NCBI GenBank assembly: GCA_950097015.1
Contig: CATNEN010000011.1
Location: 5,312,001-5,376,000 of the forward strand
Origin: Macrostomum hystrix
Taxonomy: Eukaryota > Platyhelminthes > Macrostomidae
DNA: 64,000 nt
Direction of reading: 5' to 3'
Shown here: piece after piece, positions 44,206 through 56,600 of the stretch
Layout of the letters: each line of letters begins with the position of its first letter
How positions within the stretch are numbered: the stretch's first letter is position 1
The notes under the pieces: generated by a model
The model's database searches: none
What the model saw: only the letters and a program-made list of their open reading frames with translations
Told to the model about the DNA's origin: nothing
Made by a program: the position numbers and the translations under genes

Positions 44206-44472
44206 GCGAGAAAGAGCGAGCGAAGCGAGCTCTTTCGAGCTTGCTTGCCGCAGCCAATCACGCTGAATGCACGCACACAAGATCACCGGAAACGATTAAG
44301 GCAGCTGGAAAGCCAATGGGCGCGGTAAGCGCTTTTATCCAGAGGAACTACCATCTGGAACCAGCCTATGCCGTACAAAAACCAGACTACTCAAGCACTA
44401 GTGCAAATGAATGCTTGCCACTACCGAGAAGCCTAATTTTCGTAACCGCTCCGGTGCAGGTCCTGGCACCGG

Positions 44473-44605
<133 letters not shown>

Positions 44606-44739
44606 TAGAGGAAACTGTGGCATACAATGACTGTTGCAGCAGCTAGAAGAAGCAACTTATGATACTACTCCTAATAGTAGTAATGCACACTTTTTTAACT
44701 AGTTGAATTTGTTACAATAATAATTGCTCCTGCCTGTTG

Positions 44740-45004
44740 TGCAGCCGACAGCACAGCCGCAGCTATTGCGCAGCGCATCTGAAGACTGCTTACGACCGTT
44801 CAGTCCATGGACTGGGGGGGGCGCCACAAGCAACCTCAAAGACTTATGCTAATTCTAGTACCAATTTAACAGGTGGGTGAGTTGGAAGCACTTCAGAGAT
44901 AATTGTCTTGCTGAAGGACACAAAATTCCACTGGAGTCGGGGATTGAACCCCCGACCTTCAAGTCGTATGTCCGACTTGGGTTGTAACCATTAGGCTACA
45001 ACCC
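44740..45004 (-). repeat. SINE family B copy, reverse orientation
   Basis: It ends (head) at GTTGTAACCATTAGGCTACA, the reverse of an A box, with GGGGATTGAACCCCCGACC, the reverse of a B box. The body matches 5623-5925. Confidence 0.88.
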
Positions 45005-45635
45005 GTTATTATACACCGCTTCAGTGACTCATCGAAGGAAAACGAAAATCATTTCACTATTTGCATACTTAGCTGAAAAGAAGTAAATAATGACACCATG
45101 GCACAGTTCTAGTCCGGAGCTGAATTCCATCGCGACTTTTCATAACTCTGACGGATATAAGATATCACCGTCGGTGACTCGCTGTCCCCTGCACCGATGC
45201 CCCAATTCTCAGTCTCAGTCCGGATAGAATATTAGGCCCACTGCAGCTGATAGCAACAGGAGGGCCGACCAGTGGCTACATTTTCAATTGGGGGGTGCTA
45301 CATGCTTGCCGCTGGTTCCCACAGCACCAAATGAAATCTCTCTAATTGTTGATTTTTGACACTACTTGATGAAAGCAGTAGCAGTTCTAGCAGCAAGCAA
45401 TGTTCCCTTTGGCTAGCCTCCTTATGCATATAAATTTCTCACTTGCACCAGACTGAAGGGACAGCAACGGCCTTAGGTGGTGGCAGCGACTACTGGCGAA
45501 AATTTCAGAAACGGCTCGATACAAATTAAGCTACTGCAATGCAAGGACAGCTTCTGTTGGCGTCTGTAACGTCGGAAAATAATATTATAATTCTGCCTGC
45601 TAGGATAGATTTCTTAGGTCTTCTTATAACAACAT
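45005..45635. other. no gene seen
   Basis: Non-coding sequence. Confidence 0.5.
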
Positions 45636-46617
45636 TTAGACACCTGTTTGGCGGGGATTTGGACACCTGTTTGTCGGGGATTTAGACACCTGTTTGACGG
45701 GGATTTGGACACCTGTTTGTCGGGGATTTGGACATCTGTTTGTCGGGGATTTGGACACCTGTTTGTCGGGGATTTGGACACCTGTTTGTCGGGGATTTAG
45801 ACACCTGTTTGTCGGGGATTTGAACACCTGTTTGACGGGGATTTGGACACCTGTTTGACGGGGATTTGGACACCTGTTTGTCGGGGATTTGGACACCTGT
45901 TTGTCGGGGATTTGGACACCTGTTTGTCGGGGATTTGGACACCTGTTTGTCGGGGATTTGGACACCTGTTTGTCGGGGATTTGGACACCTGTTTGTCGGG
46001 GATTTAGACACCTGTTTGTCGGGGATTTGGACACCTGTTTGACGGGGATTTGGACACCTGTTTGACGGGGATTTGGACACCTGTTTGACGGGGATTTGGA
46101 CACCTGTTTGTCGGGGATTTGGACACCTGTTTGTCGGGGATTTGGACACCTGTTTGTCGGGGATTTGGACACCTGTTTGTCGGGGATTTAGACACCTGTT
46201 TGTCGGGGATTTGAACACCTGTTTGACGGGGATTTGGACACCTGTTTGACGGGGATTTGGACACCTGTTTGTCGGGGATTTGGACACCTGTTTGTCGGGG
46301 ATTTGGACACCTGTTTGTCGGGGATTTGGACACCTGTTTGTCGGGGATTTAGACACCTGTTTGTCGGGGATTTGGACACCTGTTTGTCGGGGATTTGGAC
46401 ACCTGTTTGACTGGGATTTAGACACCTGTTTGTCGGGGATTTAGGCACCTGTTTGTCGGGGATTTGAACACCTTATAATAACGGGGTTTTGGACACCTGT
46501 TTGACGGGGATTTGGACACCTGTTTGTCGGGGATTTGGACACCTGTTTGTCGGGGATTTGGACACCTGTTTGTGGGGGATTTGGACACCTGTTTGTCGGG
46601 GATTTGGACACCTGTAC
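45636..46617. repeat. 23-bp minisatellite with GGACACCTGTT core, about 1 kb
   Basis: About 42 units of GGACACCTGTTTGTCGGGGA plus TTT, with TTTGACGG and TTTAGAC variants. A block of about 320 bp is repeated (near 45710-45990 and 46080-46350 the same order of variants recurs). Confidence 0.97.
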
Positions 46618-48235
46618 AATTGGATTTAGACAAAAATCTAAAATAAATATAAAATCTTGTTATAAAAAACAGCAGTGTCGGGAGGTCTCGTCTCGCCAGT
46701 TAAAACCCGCGCAAGATGGTGGACAGTCGTTGCAGCTGTGCCCTCACATACAGGGCCTCGTTCAAGATGCTCTCGTCAGGATGGTCTCGACCACGGTAAT
46801 TCTTTGAAAGTTCTGACCAGCGAGCTTGGTAATCAGCCCGTCTTAAGTCTCACACTATATGTGGTCTCATACAGTCTGGACTTTGACAATCTGACAGGCC
46901 GTTCGGTCGTCACAGCGGTTTCTAAGATACCTGAAGGATACGATGAGGGAAGCAGATCACGTGATCGAAGTCTTCCATCATGCACCAATCACTCATGGCC
47001 AGACGCGACAAACTATTATAGATATCTAATTTAGTTCCCACACTTATCACAAGTGTAAGCAATGGCAATGCAGTATGCTTGTGGCCAGCGTGTGATGCAA
47101 GCCCTCTTAAATGCGCAGTGTAAAGTTGCAGATCAGCAAGTGTGAAACAGAAGTCTAGAGTTACACGCGGCTTGGGCAAGTGTTAAATATTATACAGCTT
47201 CGGTAGAAGCAACTAAAACAACACTGATATTTAGGCATCTTTCATTTCAGCCCTTGTCGGCAAATGGCAATTTTATAGCCGAGATTCAGGGCTTCAAAAT
47301 TTATAAGAAAAACAACAACTTATAGAAGATAGCGTGAGAAGGCTGTGCAGTTATTGTATGCGGATCAGACACTGACACGCATGCTGCTACTTAGTGCTTA
47401 GCGCTTGGTTTTCTGCGGTTGAAAATTGATAGCTTTCCATCGGTTACATACGTTACAATGCCGTATAATAGATTATCTGCTAGCACATTGGCATGTTGAA
47501 ACTAAGCAGACCAGACAAATAATTTAACTCTCTCTCTATTTTACTGTGAAGTTGTGTCCAACAACTGGGAAAAGTGTTATTAATACCAGCATACTGTTCA
47601 TGGTTTGTATAATATTTAAAAAATATTGTTTGACTGCTTCGTGGGAGTGGTTTGTTGCTGGCGGTGTGTTTCTCAATCGGTAGACAGTTTCGCCTACTTT
47701 CGAATGACCCACGCAAAGCGCTGGCAAAGCTGAAGGCTTACTTCGAAGTTAAATAGTGATTCCAAGTGAGTTATATATATTTTGAAAACAGTTAAGCGTT
47801 TAGAGTTCGTTTCAGTGAAACACATAAAGAAGAGATAGACAGATTTAGTATAAATGTAGGCACAAATGGAAAATGAAAACTAAATTTATAATATAATCCG
47901 CTAATATATACTCAAGCAAATAACATTGTACTGACACATTGCACTGATTTTTTGTTTTGCTGCTCAAGTAGGGCTTTAAGCTTTCAATCCGAATTGATTT
48001 TTACTTTCATTTTATTGAAAACACGCTAAACAAAGTTGAGCGGAAAAGTACAAAGCGTAAACTTTCTAAGAAAATGTATCTCAATTAAACATTCTCCTCT
48101 GTTGGGCGCAACAGCACAGCGTTGCGGTTAAAAATGATATAAATAAAGGTTATATCATTATATAGAATATACGAGTATATAGCGAATGGTTGGAATTTTA
48201 AGGCATTTTTTGTTTTATTAACATCAATGGGTTAA
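46618..48235. other. no supported gene
   Basis: A plus-strand open frame at 46675-47034 (119 residues) has no motif and unremarkable composition. Other frames are short. Confidence 0.45.
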
Positions 48236-48239
48236 AAAG

Positions 48240-48545
48240 TTTTATGGAGGGGGGTTGGTGAAGGGAGTGGGGTTGGTGAATTGGTCGAGGTGTGAAGTTA
48301 TTCGTGGCTTTAATGTCGACAGAATGGTAAGGAATTTTATGGAGTGGGGTTGGTGAAGTGGTCGAGGTGTAAAGTTATTCGTGGCTTAAGTGTCGACAGA
48401 ATGGTAAGGAGTTTGATGGAGTGGGGTTGGTGAAGTGGTCGAGGTGTGAAGTTATTCGAGGCTTTAGTGTCGAAAGAAGGGTAAGGAATTTTGAGGTTGG
48501 TGAAGTGGTCGAGGTGTAAAGTCAGTCGTAGCGTTAAAGTCGATT
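48240..48545. repeat. about 84-bp tandem repeat, four degenerate units
   Basis: Units share GGGGTTGGTGAAGTGGTCGA, AAGTTATTCGTGGCTT, GTGTCGACAGAATGGTAAGG and ATTTTATGGAG in the same order. Confidence 0.9.
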
Positions 48546-48986
48546 GAGGGTAAATAAATTGTATTGGGAGGTGTAGGCATTGTTCTATTTCCTGTTATGG
48601 CATTAATCTCGTTATCGTACTTTAAATATAGATTATTGAGAAAAAAACCACTAAAAATCCCTTTTTTTGACTCCCACGTGAGTTTTGTAGAGATGGAAAA
48701 TCGACTATCCAATATCCACTGATGCAAGGACAACAAATATTAAACGAGTATATAAGGTACCCGATACCGGTAGTCTAAAAATCAATATCCGATGTATTTT
48801 GCGTCAAAAATGATAAACAGCGCAAATATTTCCAAAGTAAGGCTAAAAAGGTGAAGAAGCCGATTAGTCATAAAATAATAAATAAATTTTAACTTGTACA
48901 AAGCAAACACAACACTAACTTGAGTAGGCAAATGGTTACTCAGGCACGTGGATAGTTACTTGGGTAATTGACACTGAAGATATGCA

Positions 48987-48992
48987 TTTATT
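48987..48992 (-). terminator. polyadenylation signal for the BCL11-like gene
   Basis: Reverse AATAAA 140 bp beyond the stop codon at 49132-49134. A short (ATTCC)n run lies between them at about 49013-49032. Confidence 0.55.
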
Positions 48993-49131
48993 TTCCATAC
49001 CTTAGCTGGAATTCCATTCCATTCCATTCCATAGCTGGTTTAGCTCACAATCAGATGCTTTCGAAGCATAATCAGACACTGACTGTCGCTGCAGTGGGAG
49101 TCCAGGAGTTCACTGGCTGATTTGGCTGAGT

Positions 49132-49154
49132 CTAGTTTTCAATCTTGGCTTCAT

Positions 49155-49185
<31 letters not shown>

Positions 49186-52100
49186 GTTTGGTTTGCAGCA
49201 CTTTCGCATGTGCTTCTCTAGCGTGCTGGCAACACTGAAGGGCGTGTTGCATTGACGACACACATGCGCCGCCGCCGCCGCCGCTTTGCCGCCGTGGGTC
49301 TTCATGTGCCGCGTCAGCTTGCTGCTCTGGGCGCAGGCGTATGAGCACAGCCGACAACTGTACGGCTTCTCACCTGTGTGGCTGCGGCGGTGCACAGTCA
49401 GGTTAGAGCAGTTCTTGAATACCTTGCCGCAGTATTCACAGGTGTCACTCCTGCGCGACTTGGACAGCGGCTGGGAGGTGGTGCCGGCTTCAACCCCGGA
49501 GGCTGCGCTGTTGCTGACGCTGCTACCGCTGCTGCTGCCACTGTTAGCGCTCTTGCGGGTCTTGGCATCGATATTTTCGATGTCTGCAGTTGGTATTTCC
49601 ATTTTCGACGGGCTGCTGGATGCGGCAGAAGCTGGTGGCAGCGAAACCAAGGGTGGCGGCGGCGGCAGCTGCAGCGGCGGCTGCAGCGGCGGCGGCAGTG
49701 GCGGCAACTGCGGCAGTGACCCTGGCAGACTACGACGCCACAGCTGCGATGGCAGGGGCAACGGCAAAGGCAACTGCGCCGGCAGAGGCTGCGCAGCCGA
49801 TAAAGAGGCTGCGAGCCGCGGGCGTTTAGCCGATGCCGATACGGCTGCCGCAGCGGCCGCGGCCATGGCAGCCGCAACCGCCGGGTGCCAGCAAGATCCG
49901 TAGCTTGTCGGCGGTAGCGGCGGCGGCGGCGGTGGAAAATGCGGCTGAGTTGGCGTGAAGCGCGCTTGCGACAGCTGCTGCTGTTGCTGCTGCAGAGAGA
50001 ACAGCGATCTCGGATAGAAAGCTGAGGATGGAAAGAAGCTAGCTGTCGGGTGAGGATGTGGCGGCGTTGAAGGCGGCGGTAGCAGCAGAGTGGCGGCTAG
50101 CAGAGCCGCTGATGTATGGCGCCTCTTCTCCGACTGTGGCTGCGGCTGCGGCTGCGGCTGCGTCTGCGGCTGTGGATGAGGTTGAGGTGGTGCAGACGGT
50201 TCGCCTGCTTCCTCGCCAGCCTCGAGAAATATTTCTAGCCGATGCTGCGTCTGAGCATGCTGTATCAGCTGCCAAGCGGAGCGGTGGCTGGACAGGCACT
50301 TTCGGCAGACGAAACTGCTGGGTTCGGCTGCATCTGTGGCGGCGTCTTCTGGTGCTGCTGATTCGAGGACAGAAAATTTCGAGCAATAAATAGATTAAAA
50401 TTATTTTTTCTATAGAAAGGCAAAATTTTTATTTAGACACTTCTAGCAATCAATCGTCGCATCGCTCACCGTCAGAGTGCGTGTCAGTCCAGGCGTCTCT
50501 GCTTCTCTGTCCTTGCAGCTGCACCGAGTCCGAATTCGAACCAGCTAAAGAGTCTGCGGTTGTGGATGTCGCCGAGGAGCCTGTAGGAAAGACGCGAGAT
50601 AATTAAATAATGAACTATGTTCTTTATTTTGACGCATTTTTATGGGCGAGTGGCAGAGCGGTCTCATGTGCTTGCCTCTCTCACCCATGTCCCCGAGTTC
50701 GATTCCACGCGGCGAGACAACACTTATTTCGGGCGCAGCCGCAGAGAAGGCTTGGGGCTTGTCGTGCAAAATATGCCATTGAGTGCCAACCTCCAAGGCA
50801 CATGAGTGACAGTGATCAGTGCCTGACGACGAGAAATTCAGTACAAATTGTTTATGTGCGCCTGAGTACGGTATCTGAGTGTCCTCAGGAGTCAGCGGAA
50901 TGAACAGAATTGTCTCCTCGCTGTCACCAAATGATGTACCAGTGTCATTCTTATCAACGACGCATTAATTATTGACTGTTCAATTCGCTGACACCTGAGT
51001 ACACACGCACACGGATAACTGTACGTAGGCTTACACTCACACAGGAGCGCAGGATCTGACCTGACTTTCTAACCGTCAGGCAGTGCATTGAAGGTTGGCC
51101 CTCATTACCCGACAACCCCCAAGCCTTCTCTCCGCGGCTGCGCCCCAAAGGAATGTGGATTCGCCATGCGGAATCGAGCTCAGGGGTTTTGTTTGGAAGC
51201 AACCAAACTAGTTAGTTAGTTAGTAAACTATAACTAGTGAATGTGTGCATATGTTTTTTCGAAACAATCTCAAGTCCAATCTGGCGACACTGTGAAAGGG
51301 AATCTCATTTCTCGTTGTCAGTTTAGCTGATTTCGTAAAAAATCCGGGCTGGGACAACAAAGCGATGAAGTGGATAAAAGGGCTCTAAGAGGCGCTCTCG
51401 TCCGGAGACAAGGCAGCGCGAATCAATCAATCAGTGATTGCTATTTTACCCACTGCCTGCCGCTGCTGCAGCTGCTTTTTTAAGCAGAAAGAGCTAAAAA
51501 ATCTCATACATGAGTGGCCATGAAAAAACAAACAGGGAATAAAAGCAACAGGAGATACGGGGCGCAGAATGGGATGGGATGGAAGCTTCTGGACCAGCTC
51601 GAAAATGAAATATGAAATATGAAAATGGCCTAGCGCAATGCCCGCCCGCCTTCAACCAAGCCACCTGAGCTCCGATAGAAGCGCAACAAACAGATGAGAG
51701 ATGGGGAAGAGGGTGGAGGGACCCAGATCCCATTCAGTTTGCTTCTCATGCTCCCCTCTTCCCGAAAACCCTCATCCTCAGCGCGCCATTGTCTGTCGCA
51801 TCGCTGGGCCATTGTTATCAGCCTCCTCTGGTCCGTGGCTGCAGTCCTCTTGGCTGGCCTCGAGGGACCGTTGGGGGGGGTCGGCGGGCCGCTGCCCAGA
51901 ATGCGGGCAGAATTCTCTGATCAGAAGTGAAGTGGAGGAGTTGCAGACTCAAGGCAGGAGAGATAAGTGGATGAAGAGAAAGGCAATGCTGGTGATAACT
52001 GCTGAGATTTGATTAGAGAATACACGAGAGCGGCTTGCAGACTTGCGCGTTAGTTGAAACCTCAAAGGGACGAAAAGAACGAGGAACTGCGAAGCTTTGC

Positions 52101-55100
52101 TTGTGCCATACTTAGTTTCTATATTACTTGCTTACAATATCTATACTAGATTGTTATCGATTGACGAAAAAAGAGAGAATTTATTACAAACAGGAAAGCA
52201 ATGAAAATTGTCCGATGAAAATTATGCCGCCAGATTTTCATGAGCAAACCGAGGAGGCTGAACTCAACCGGTTCGCGGCATTGTTCCAGATAAAGGGACA
52301 GAAGGGATAGTTGAAAATGGTTATTCAATAGGCAGTGAGCGGAGCATGACATTGTTGAGTGAGATCATCGGCAGGCATTTAAAGTTAGCGATGCGATTAG
52401 AAAAAAAAGCAATAAAATATTTTAAATTCAAGAGTCGCCTGAGATGTTAACCGATCGCTGTTCGATTCTCTCCTCTCTCTTTATTTTCTCAGCCATTGTG
52501 TTCACGTTTCGGTCATTTCCTTCTGAAATCTAAAAATCCTATTTTAACAGGCTCTCCCCACATCGCACCGACTCCAACAATTTCTGTGAGCCGTCTCATC
52601 ACTGAATAATTCTCACACGTTGCTTCTGCTGTTAGTTGGATAATGCACGTGCGATGAGGCCTGACGGGGCGGAATTACTCACACAAAGCATGCTGGATTG
52701 GTATAGGCTTCGGCTATAGAAATCCTGGTGGAAAAATTAGCTGCATTTTGTCTCTTAGGACGTTGGGATGGGGAAAGCAAGAAGTGGATATTGCAAAGTG
52801 AGAAGTTGATATTGGAAAGTGAGAAGTGGATATTGGAAAGTGAGAAGTTGATATTGGAAAGTGAGAAGTGGATATTGGAAAGTGTGAAGTTGATATTGGA
52901 AAGTGAGAAGTGGATATTGCAAAGTGAGAAGTGGATATTGGAAAGTGAGAAGTTGATATTGGAAAGTGAGAAGTGGATATTGGAAAGTGTGAAGTTGATA
53001 TTGGAAAGTGAGAAGTGGATATTGCAAAGTGTGAAGTTGATATTGGAAAGTGAGAAGTGGATATTGCAAAGTGAGAAGTGGATATTGGAAAGTGAGAAGT
53101 TGATATTGGAAAGTGAGAAGTGGATATTGGAAAGTGTGAAGTTGATATTGGAAAGTGAGAAGTGGATATTGGAAAGTGTGAAGTTGATATTGGAAAGTGA
53201 GAAGTGGATATTGCAAAGTGTGAAGTTGATATTGGAAAGTGAGAAGTGGATATTGCAAAGTGAGAAGTGGATATTGGAAAGTGAGAAGTTGATATTGGAA
53301 AGTGAGAAGTGGATATTGCAAAGTGAGAAGTTGATATTGGAAAGTGAGAAGTGGATATTGCAAAGTGAGAAGCTGATATTGGAAAGTGAGAAGTTGATAT
53401 TGCAAAGTGAGAAGTGGATATTGGAAAGTGTGAAGTTGATATTGGAAAGTGAGAAGTGGATATTGGAAAGTGAGAAGTGGATATTGGAAAGTGAGAAGTG
53501 GATATTGGAAAGTGAGAAGTTGATATTGCAAAGTGAGAAGTTGATATTGGAAAGTGAGAAGTTGATATTGCAAAGTGAGAAGTTGATATTGGAAAGTGAG
53601 AAGTGGATATTGGAAAGTGAGAAGTGGATATTGCAAAGTGTGAAGTTGATATTGGAAAGTGAGAAATAATAGAAATATGAGTAATGGATATTGGAAGCGA
53701 GAAGTCAGAACAGGAAGTGGTCATGAGGTCACGGGCCAAGTTTAACTGACTTCGGACAAAGAAGCACAAAGTATTCTTTATTCATTGTATAGATATTGTT
53801 TGTAGATTATCATTCAGAACTATAATTTGAAGAGGTCCGACAGAAATTGTTTCCGCTCGAAAGAAAAGAATGTAAGAATTGATTGGCAGGTTGACGGAGG
53901 CACAAAGACTTGCTGTGGATAAGATATAGGTGTCATCTTTGTTCAACGGACAGCGTTGGTCATTGAGTCTGTGATGCCTTAAACAGTCAGGTTAGTCAGT
54001 AACACTAAATATTGTTTAGTTAGCACCGTACGGTGTGAATTAGGGCTATCACAGTGGTCCATCTCATCGCTAGCAAAAGATCCCAAGGACCTCTGCCACT
54101 CAAGTGTAAAGTAATTTCTACGATCGACAAAGGCATGGAATTCTGCGATTCTGCGATTTTGAATTATTGTGGGCGATAAGCTGAATAGGCCTGAGGAAGG
54201 GGATGAATAGAGCCTGAGGAAGGGGCTGAATGGAGCCTGAGGAAGGGGATGAATGGAGCCTGAGGAAGGGGCTGAATGGAGCCTGAGGAAGGGGATGAAT
54301 GGAGCCTGAGGAAGGGGCTGGATGGAGCCTGAGGAAAGGGCTGAATGGAGCCTGAGGAAGGGGCTGGATGGAGCCTGAGGAAAGGGCTGAATGGAGCCTG
54401 AGGAAGGGGCTGGATAGAGGCTGAGGTAGGGGCTGGATGGAGGCTGAGGTAGGGGCTGAATGAAGCCTGAGGAAGGGGCTGGATGGAGGCTGAGGAAGGG
54501 GCTGGATGGAGGCTGAGGTAGGGGCTGAATGAAGCCTGAGGTAGGGGCTGAATGAAGCCTGAGGTAGGGGCTGGATGGAGCCTGAGGAAAGGGCTGAATG
54601 GAGCCTGAGGTAGGGGCTGAATGGAGCCTGAGGTAGGGGCTGAATGGAGCCTGAGGTAGGGGCTGAATAGAGCCTGAGGTAGGGGCTGAATGGAGCCTGA
54701 GGTAGGGGCTGAATGGAGCCTGAGGTAGGGGCTGAATGGAGCCTGAGGTAGGGGCTGAATGGAGCCTGAGGTAGGGGCTGAATGGAGCCTGAGGTAGGGG
54801 CTGAATGAAGCCTGAACAAGAGGATGAATGTGGCCTTACGATACTGTACTTAAAGCAAGTTTAAATTCCTAACCAAAATAGAAGCAGACAATGGACTTGC
54901 CGGCAAACAAATAAAATTTCAACTGTTCTCCCCGAACACATATCCAACAAGTTGCGCCCGCAAGTCTTTGTGAAAAGTCTTTGTCATTATCCGCCAAAAT
55001 CTGTGGGGGCGGATTCCGCCAGGATTTATGACATTTATATGGCTAGCAATGCACCCCGATGAACCGGAGAAAATGAACAAACTTTTCAAGCTGCAATGAG

Positions 55101-56600
55101 CCCGCAAAACTGCAGTGGTCTCGTGATCGCTTTTTAAAAGTTCCGACTATAGGGGGGATAGGGTGGAACAGCCACCGCATCCTGACGACGCACTTTTGGT
55201 TCTTGTGCACTTGTAATAGAATCAAAACTCGGAACAAAAACCCACGGGCTGAGGGTCAGAGCGGTTAACGCGTTTGCCTCTCACGCCAAGGTTCCGGAGG
55301 AGGCCAAGCCGAGGAGAGAACGCCTTGCCATGCCGATATGAGGGCCAAACTCCAAGGTGAGTGTACACTGCCTGTCGATTAGAAAGTCAGGGCAGATGTA
55401 CACATCTGTGTGCGCGTGTGCTCAGGAGTCAGCGAAATGGGCAGAATTGCCTACTCGCTGGCAGCGTGTCTTGTTTGACCAAATCATATTCCAGTGCAGT
55501 GGTCCTACCCAAATCCATGAGATCGCCAACCCAAATCCATGATATCGCCAAATCAAATCCATGATATCGCCAACCCAAATCCATGATAGCGCCTACCCAA
55601 ATCCATGATATCGCCAACCCAAATCCATGATAGCGCCTACCCAAATCCAGGACATAGCGCCTACCCAAATCCATGATAGCGCCTACCCAAATCCTTGATA
55701 TCGCCAACCCAAATCCATGATAGCGCCTACCCAAATCCATGATATCGCCAACCCAAATCCATGAGATCGCCAACCCAAATCCATGAGATCGCCAACCCAA
55801 ATCCAGGACATAGCGCCAACCCAAATCCATGATAGCGCCTACCCAAATCCATGATATCGCCAACCCAAATCCATGATAGCGCCTACCCAAATCCATGATA
55901 TCGCCAACCCAAATCCATGATAGCGCCTACCCAAATCCATGATATCGCCAACCCAAATCCATGAGATCGCCAACCCAAATCCATGAGATCGCCAACCCAA
56001 ATCCAGGACATAGCGCCAACCCAAATCCATGATAGCGCCTACCCAAATCCATGATATCGCCAACCCAAATCCATGAGATCGCCAACCCAAATCCATGAGA
56101 TCGCCAACCCAAATCCATGAGATCGCCAACCCAAATCCATGAGATCGCCAACCCAAATCCATGAGATCGCCAACCCAAATCCATGAGATCGCCAACCCAA
56201 ATCCATGAGATCGCCAACCCAAATCCATGAGATCGCCAACCCAAATCCATGAGATCGCCAACCCAAATCCATGAGATCGCCAACCCAAATCCATGATATC
56301 GCCAACCCAAATCCATGAGATCGCCAACCCAAATCCATGAGATCGCCAACCCAAATCCATGAGATCGCCAACCCAAATCCATGAGATCGCCAACCCAAAT
56401 CCATGAGATCGCCAACCCAAATCCATGAGATCGCCAACCCAAATCCAGGACATAGCGCCTACCCACAAGTGAGACTCACCAAGCCGTCGATGATCGCCGC
56501 CGAGTTGCGTAGGCTTTTCCTGCTTTCGCCGATTCGAAGCCTGGTCCGTCGGACCCAAGCTGGAGGCATTGCTGCCGACTGCAGTTTCTCGCATCGACAT
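49132..56600 (-). CDS. BCL11: BCL11 (CTIP)-like C2H2 zinc-finger transcription factor
   Basis: Three exons join in frame to 485 residues: 56600-56480 (donor CTTG|GTGAGT), 50580-50470 (acceptor CCTACAG, donor GACG|GTGAGC) and 50357-49132 (acceptor GAATCAG). Exon 1 holds [12 protein letters not shown] at residues 22-33, close to the NuRD-recruiting N-terminal SRRKQxKPxxL motif of BCL11, SALL and FOG proteins. A finger at 95-116 (C95, C98, H111, H116; [13 protein letters not shown]) matches BCL11 finger 1. Three C-terminal fingers at 384-465 are nearly identical to BCL11A/B fingers 4-6 ([49 protein letters not shown]). The last finger ends H-x3-C instead of H-x4-H. Fingers 2-3 and the CCHC finger of vertebrate BCL11 are not found. 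Poly-Ala, Pro-rich and QP-repeat stretches fill the middle. It is predicted to be a nuclear DNA-binding repressor. Intron 1 (5.9 kb) carries three minisatellites and three SINEs. Confidence 0.88.
50645..50942 (+). repeat. SINE family A copy in BCL11-like intron 1
   Basis: tRNA-like head (GAGTGGCAGAGCGGTCTC, GAGTTCGATTCC) and body, truncated in the GTGTGTG region. It is paired tail-to-tail with the reverse copy at 50978. Confidence 0.9.
50978..51192 (-). repeat. SINE family A copy, inverted partner
   Basis: Reverse-oriented copy with GCTGACACCTGAGTACACAC at the left and CGCCCCAAAGGAATGTGGAT plus GGAATCGAGCTCAGGG at the right. Its head is truncated. Confidence 0.88.
51193..52770. other. BCL11-like intron 1, unique part
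   Basis: No exon with a BCL11 CCHC finger (CxxC...H...C) was found here on the minus strand. There are short unsupported frames on both strands. Confidence 0.45.
52778..53668. repeat. 21-bp minisatellite GAGAAGTGGATATTGGAAAG
   Basis: About 42 units of 21 bp with G/T (GTGGATA or GTTGATA), GGAAAG or GCAAAG, and GAGAAG or TGTGAAG alternatives. Open frames of about 300 residues on both strands exist because 21 is a multiple of three. Confidence 0.98.
54175..54815. repeat. 23-bp minisatellite GAATGGAGCCTGAGGTAGGG plus GCT
   Basis: About 28 units. GGAAGGGG-type units lie on the left and GGTAGGGG-type units on the right. Confidence 0.97.
54816..55247. other. BCL11-like intron 1, unique part
   Basis: No supported exon. 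Confidence 0.45.
55248..55495 (+). repeat. SINE family A copy, shortened
   Basis: It has the GAGCGGTTAACGCG head and the TGTGCTCAGGAGTCAGCGAA block. The B-box region and part of the body are deleted. Confidence 0.85.
55503..56462. repeat. 22-bp minisatellite CAACCCAAATCCATGAGATC
   Basis: About 44 units of 20-22 bp. Variants: CATGATATCGC, CATGATAGCGCCTA and CAGGACATAGCGC. It ends just 18 bp before the exon 1 donor of the BCL11-like gene. Confidence 0.97.

Noticed and set aside
43888-44286. YLSIYLSI frames of 118-132 residues
   Set aside because: Translation of the AGAT microsatellite.
45636-46617. Possible CRISPR array
   Set aside because: The repeats are contiguous direct tandem units with no unique spacers of constant size and no cas genes; the window is eukaryotic. 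The same holds for the other arrays.
46675-47034. 119-residue plus-strand frame
   Set aside because: No recognisable domain, and nothing in the surroundings supports it.
49286-49903. 205-residue plus-strand frame
   Set aside because: Antisense to BCL11-like zinc-finger coding sequence.
52714-53769. Open frames of about 300-350 residues on both strands
   Set aside because: They arise because the 21-bp array period is a multiple of three; both strands and several frames are open, which is the mark of a repeat artefact.
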